The notes under the pieces were generated by a model. That model did not search any database. It had not been told where the DNA came from and saw only the letters and a program-made list of their open reading frames with translations. Positions 5,426-7,373 of a DNA stretch of 7,373 nt are shown here, one piece after another. The translations under genes and the position numbers were made by a program. How positions within the stretch are numbered: the first letter of the stretch is position 1; each line of letters opens with the position of its first letter. The stretch is from Verrucomicrobiales bacterium (lineage in GTDB: Bacteria; Verrucomicrobiota; Verrucomicrobiia; Limisphaerales; SXQI01), in NCBI GenBank assembly GCA_028293365.1, contig JAQGOX010000526.1, forward strand, positions 1-7,373, written 5' to 3'.

Positions 5426-7189
5426 ATGCCTGGAGAACGCAATACGAACAACCCTGAATTGATCAAGTGGATCGATGAGGTCGCGGAACTTTGTCATCCG
5501 GAAAAGATTTTCTGGTGCAATGGGTCGGTAGAAGAGCGCGACTTGCTTACCGCGGAAGCTGTGGGAAAAGGCGTCCTGACTGAATTGGATCAGTCGAAAT
5601 TGCCCGGCTGCTATTATCATCGCTCGAATCCCAACGACGTCGCACGGGTGGAGCAGTGCACTTATATATGTACCCCAACGGCCGCAGGCGCCGGGCCGAC
5701 AAATAACTGGGCGGATCCGGCGATCATGTACGCAAAGCTGTATAGCTTGCTGCAGCGCGGGATGGCTGGCAGGACGCTTTACGTTATTCCATATTTGATG
5801 GGGCCTCCTGGTTCGACGATGACCAAGGTCGGGATCGAGCTCACCGATTCAATCTATGTTGTCTTAAACATGCGCATAATGACGCGCATGGGGCAGGTGG
5901 CCTGTGATCAATTGGGAGATTCTTCCGATTTCAATCGCGGCCTGCACGCAATGCTGGATGTAAATCCTGAGCGCCGCTACATCTGCCATTTCCCTCAGGA
6001 CAATGCCATTATTTCAGTAGGCTCCGCATATGGTGGCAATGCGTTACTCGGGAAGAAGTGTCTCGCATTGCGCATAGGCTCTAATCTGGCGCAAATGGAA
6101 GGGTGGATGGCGGAACATATGCTCATACTTGGAGTTGAGTCGCCAAGCGGGGAAAAGACCTATGTCGCGGCCGCTTTTCCCAGCGCCTGCGGCAAGACGA
6201 ATTTTGCGATGATGGTACCATCCTCCGAATATAAAGGTTGGAAGGTTTCGACTGTGGGCGATGACATCGCCTGGATGAAACCGGATGCGGAGGGGCGTCT
6301 CCGTGCTGTGAATCCCGAGGCGGGTTATTTCGGGGTCGTGCCCGGAACCAATCGGCAATCGAACCCCAACGCAATCATTAGTGCGAGCCGGGACACTCTT
6401 TTTACAAACGTGGCACTGACTCCGGATCGCGATGTATGGTGGGAGGGGAAAGACGGGCCGCCGCCAGATGAATGTTTGGATTGGAAGGGGGATCCGTGGA
6501 AGCCTGGTTTTCCCGGTAAAGCGGCGCATCCTAACAGCCGATTTACGGCGCCAATGGTCAATAACCCGATGCTTGATCCCGCGGCGAACGACCCCGCGGG
6601 GGTTCCGATCAGCGCGATTATTTTTGGGGGGCGCCGGGCAAATACAGTTCCTCTAATTTTCGAAGCGTACAATTGGGATCACGGCGTCTATCTTGGCGCA
6701 ACGATGGGATCAGAAACCACCGCTGCTGCGACTGGCGGAATTGGCCAGGTTCGGCGCGATCCAATGGCAATGCTTCCTTTCTGCGGCTATGACATGGGTG
6801 ATTATTTTCGGCATTGGCTTCAGATGCGCAAGGTGATCGAATACCCGCCGCGCATTTTTCACGTCAACTGGTTTCGGAAAGATGAAAAGGGAAAATTTCT
6901 TTGGCCAGGATTTGGTGAGAATATGAGGGTGCTGCAATGGATCGTGGATCGCTGCCATGGGCGTGCTGATGCACAGGAAACCGCCCTGGGCTGGATGCCT
7001 CAGTTGAAGGACTTCAATATTCGCGGCATGGAGAATTTTGGTCCGGAACAATTCAAAAAAGTGCAGCGGATTGATTCCCAGGAATGGCAAACGGAAGTCG
7101 TGCTCCAGAATGAACTCTTTATAAAGCTGAACGCGACGTTGCCTAAAGAACTGATGTTTGAGCGGGAGTTGCTGATATCGAGGCTTTGA
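5426..7189 (+). CDS. pckG: Phosphoenolpyruvate carboxykinase (GTP)
   Basis: This complete 587-residue protein is close to the usual length of about 600. It catalyses oxaloacetate + GTP to phosphoenolpyruvate + GDP + CO2 in the cytosol, the committed step from the TCA cycle into gluconeogenesis. Visible signatures are DVARVE (71-76) and AGPTNNWADP (89-98) in the substrate site, HFP (188-190), YGGNALLGKKC (202-212), and the kinase-1 P-loop FPSACGKTN (251-259) with its reactive cysteine. Also present are the kinase-2 metal site GDDIAWM (278-284), FGGRR (400-404), the mobile lid SETTAAATG (429-437), and the guanine-binding FLWPGFGENMRVL (491-503). FPSACGKTN and the lid distinguish the GTP enzyme from the unrelated-looking ATP form (pckA). 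All key residues are present. The ATG at 5426 fits the family N-terminus (LIKWIDEVAELCHP), although no clear Shine-Dalgarno precedes it (only an A-tract). Its last 47 bases overlap a convergent dicarboxylate symporter gene, whose substrates would feed this enzyme. Confidence 0.98.
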   Translation: MPGERNTNNPELIKWIDEVAELCHPEKIFWCNGSVEERDLLTAEAVGKGVLTELDQSKLPGCYYHRSNPNDVARVEQCTYICTPTAAGAGPTNNWADPAIMYAKLYSLLQRGMAGRTLYVIPYLMGPPGSTMTKVGIELTDSIYVVLNMRIMTRMGQVACDQLGDSSDFNRGLHAMLDVNPERRYICHFPQDNAIISVGSAYGGNALLGKKCLALRIGSNLAQMEGWMAEHMLILGVESPSGEKTYVAAAFPSACGKTNFAMMVPSSEYKGWKVSTVGDDIAWMKPDAEGRLRAVNPEAGYFGVVPGTNRQSNPNAIISASRDTLFTNVALTPDRDVWWEGKDGPPPDECLDWKGDPWKPGFPGKAAHPNSRFTAPMVNNPMLDPAANDPAGVPISAIIFGGRRANTVPLIFEAYNWDHGVYLGATMGSETTAAATGGIGQVRRDPMAMLPFCGYDMGDYFRHWLQMRKVIEYPPRIFHVNWFRKDEKGKFLWPGFGENMRVLQWIVDRCHGRADAQETALGWMPQLKDFNIRGMENFGPEQFKKVQRIDSQEWQTEVVLQNELFIKLNATLPKELMFERELLISRL

Positions 7190-7373
7190 AGTTCGGATCG
7201 ATAATCTCAGGAATGTAAACCTTGCTTAGGTTTGCAACAAGAGTTTCGGCCGAGAGCTCTTTTTCCCATCGACTAATGACCAAGGTGGCAACTCCGTTGC
7301 CGATCAAATTTGTAAGAGCCCGGCACTCGCTCATGAAGCGGTCAATACCGACTAAAATCGCGAGTGATTCAAT
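7143..7373 (-). CDS. Dicarboxylate:cation symporter (DctA/GltP family), C-terminal part
   Basis: The minus strand is open from the right edge to a TAG at 7143, giving the last 76 residues of a membrane transporter; the rest lies outside. The start of the visible part (IESLAILVGIDRFMSECRALTNLIGNGVATLVISRWEKEL) is the highly conserved final transmembrane helix and following segment of the DAACS family, with the substrate- and cation-site Arg and Asn in RALTN. The remaining 36 or so residues are a variable cytoplasmic tail. Compared with the aspartate transporter GltPh, the position of Asp394, which contacts the substrate amino group, appears to be Ser (MSE), and the Asp405 position is Asn (GN). 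This pattern is shared with DctA proteins and favours C4-dicarboxylates such as succinate, fumarate or malate over amino acids. The alignment is from memory, so the symbol is left blank. The gene converges on pckG and overlaps it. Confidence 0.9.
   Translation of the reverse strand: MESLAILVGIDRFMSECRALTNLIGNGVATLVISRWEKELSAETLVANLSKVYIPEIIDPNFKASISATPAQTSVL

Noticed and set aside
6044..6672. Minus-strand open frames inside pckG
   Set aside because: They are shadows of the strongly conserved PEPCK frame; no motif or ribosome binding site supports them.

Overview
The window most resembles a chromosome fragment from a member of the Verrucomicrobiota, perhaps of the Pedosphaera/Limisphaerales type. 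This is inferred from protein architecture, not from a marker gene. The clues are a secreted lamin-tail-domain protein followed by an Ig-like domain, a zinc-ribbon/TerB-like/SWIM protein, and a large secreted tandem-domain acetyl-xylan-esterase-like hydrolase. All three are typical of Verrucomicrobiota and Planctomycetota genomes. By eye the base composition is moderate and even, with no obvious horizontally acquired island. I see no tRNA, rRNA, CRISPR array, transposase or phage gene.

Layout, left to right. (1) Bases 1-694, minus strand: the N-terminal 231 residues of a secreted lamin-tail-domain protein that runs off the left edge. (2) Bases 695-1149: non-coding, with an A/T-rich perfect hairpin at 1045-1066. 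(3) Bases 1150-1902, minus strand: a class II aldolase/adducin-family enzyme with all metal-binding histidines. (4) Bases 1903-2053: a divergent promoter region. (5) Bases 2054-2995, plus strand: a 313-residue SWIM zinc-finger protein. (6) Bases 3014-5046, minus strand: a secreted tandem alpha/beta-hydrolase (acetyl xylan esterase-like) whose reading frame is broken by an apparent single-base loss near 3217-3222. (7) Bases 5047-5425: a divergent intergenic region. (8) Bases 5426-7189, plus strand: a complete GTP-dependent phosphoenolpyruvate carboxykinase (pckG). (9) Bases 7143-7373, minus strand: the C-terminus of a DctA-like dicarboxylate:cation symporter that overlaps the pckG 3' end tail to tail.

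Functionally the right end forms a coherent pair. The symporter would import C4-dicarboxylates, and PEPCK turns oxaloacetate into phosphoenolpyruvate, the entry step of gluconeogenesis. The esterase and the class II aldolase fit a polysaccharide- and sugar-degrading lifestyle, but they are not in an operon with each other. No defence, mobile or novel multi-gene system is evident. The points most worth a second look are the esterase frameshift, the SWIM-protein architecture, and the 47-bp convergent overlap of pckG with the transporter.
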